Shown piece after piece: positions 4,672 to 5,285 of a DNA stretch of 5,285 nt. Numbering within the stretch: position 1 is the stretch's first letter; each line of letters starts with the position of its first letter. The DNA is from Phyllobacteriaceae bacterium (GTDB lineage Bacteria; Pseudomonadota; Alphaproteobacteria; Rhizobiales; Devosiaceae). The stretch covers positions 1 to 5,285 of the forward strand of contig JAAZLP010000015.1 of assembly GCA_012799265.1 (NCBI GenBank), in the 5' to 3' direction. The notes below the pieces were generated by a model, which was not told the DNA's origin, did not search any database, and saw nothing but the letters and a program-made list of their open reading frames with translations. A program made the position numbers and the translations under genes.

Positions 4672-5285
4672 ATGAGTGAGCAGGATCAAACTCCCGCAAA
4701 TCCTACGCCCCCGGCACGCGAGCCGATTTTCCTCCTGCCGGGTGCCGTGGCCGCCCTGGCAGCACTGCTCGTGGCGATTCAGCTGGCGTCAACCTTCGTT
4801 CTTAACGATGAGGGTTGGAATCAGTTCGTCCTGTGGTTCGCCTTCCAGCCCTATCGGCTGGTGCTGATTCCGGAAGATCCGAGCTTTGCTATCCCGCTCA
4901 TCTGGACGCCCTTCACCCATGCGCTGATGCATGCCGGGTTCGACCACCTGCTGCTCAATGCGGCCTGGCTCGTCATCTTCGGCACGCCCGTCGTGCGGCG
5001 TTACGGGGCAGGGGCCATGCTGGCGCTGTTCTTTGTGTCGGCGGCCGTCGGCGCGGCGTTCTTTGCGGCCACGACGCTTTATGACGGCGTCTATCTGCTC
5101 GGGGCTTCAGGCGGTGTTGCCGGCCTGACCGGTGCGGCTATCCGTTTCATCTTCCAGCCCATGATCGTGTCACGCCATCCGGAAACCGGCGAGCAGATCG
5201 TACTCGGCCGGCGCCTCGCCAGCATCCGCGAGGTCTTCGCCAATTCCCGGGCTCGTGCCTTCACGCTGATCTGGCTGGTGCTCAA
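4672..5285 (+). CDS. Rhomboid family intramembrane serine protease, N-terminal part
   Basis: The first 204 codons of a rhomboid protease, running off the right edge. After a proline-rich cytoplasmic tail (1-18) comes a first helix (about 21-44), then the amphipathic L1 region. FTHALMH (81-87), His92 and Asn96 in HLLLN reproduce the spacing of GlpG His141, His145, His150 and Asn154. The nucleophile is Ser146 in GASGG (144-148), on a small-residue-rich helix. The partner catalytic His, GlpG His254, would lie beyond the window. A polar stretch of about 36 residues (160-195, including SRHPETGEQ) separates this helix from the next (from about 196), longer than in GlpG. Rhomboids cleave membrane-anchored substrates inside the bilayer; the substrate here is unknown. 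The start has a GGAA site 8 nt upstream and is divergent from the PAS gene. Confidence 0.93.
   Translation, partial: MSEQDQTPANPTPPAREPIFLLPGAVAALAALLVAIQLASTFVLNDEGWNQFVLWFAFQPYRLVLIPEDPSFAIPLIWTPFTHALMHAGFDHLLLNAAWLVIFGTPVVRRYGAGAMLALFFVSAAVGAAFFAATTLYDGVYLLGASGGVAGLTGAAIRFIFQPMIVSRHPETGEQIVLGRRLASIREVFANSRARAFTLIWLVL

Noticed and set aside
4815..5084. Open frame of 89 codons on the + strand
   Set aside because: It is out of frame with the rhomboid, whose His, Asn and GASG motifs read continuously from 4672.

Overview
The window looks like chromosomal DNA of a GC-rich alphaproteobacterium, probably of the Hyphomicrobiales (Rhizobiales); a Devosia-like organism is a guess. The reasons are the GC-rich third codon positions, a stand-alone transglutaminase-like cysteine peptidase, a tandem-PilZ protein and a PAS_5 (DUF1457) protein lying close together, and GTTAAC-rich intergenic regions of the kind seen around CtrA targets. 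I see no mobile element, tRNA, rRNA or CRISPR array.

Left part (1-2237, + strand): a tightly packed operon. It holds the C-terminal part of an ABC transporter ATPase, a MacB/FtsX-type permease whose start overlaps the ATPase stop (ATGA), and a small exported DUF3299 protein whose Shine-Dalgarno overlaps the permease stop. As far as I recall, this trio matches operons in other Gram-negatives that often also carry a DUF2796 putative zinc-binding protein. A role in metal or envelope-substrate transport is therefore inferred, not shown. A strong hairpin at 2262-2296 ends this operon and the convergent gene to its right.

Middle part (2340-4492, - strand): three genes on the same strand, separated by gaps of 104-144 bp, so probably separate transcription units. 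In the order of transcription they are a single-domain PAS_5 protein (3842-4492), a tandem-PilZ protein, which is a likely cyclic-di-GMP receptor (3105-3737), and a secreted cysteine peptidase of the BTLCP/LapG superfamily (2340-2960). The peptidase start is preceded by a 9-bp hairpin that pairs with its own ribosome binding site.

Right part (4493-5285): a 179-bp divergent promoter region with a TTAA-N7-TTAA (CtrA-type) box and repeated GTTAACGCC, then the first 204 codons of a rhomboid intramembrane serine protease on the + strand, cut by the window edge.

The overall theme is envelope function plus cyclic-di-GMP and cell-cycle type regulation. I do not see clear evidence of a wholly new system. 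The items most worth a second look are the sequestered ribosome binding site, the GTTAAC/CtrA-like sites shared by two adjacent regulatory-type genes, the PilZ-peptidase neighbourhood, and the uncharacterised DUF3299 protein with its ABC transporter.
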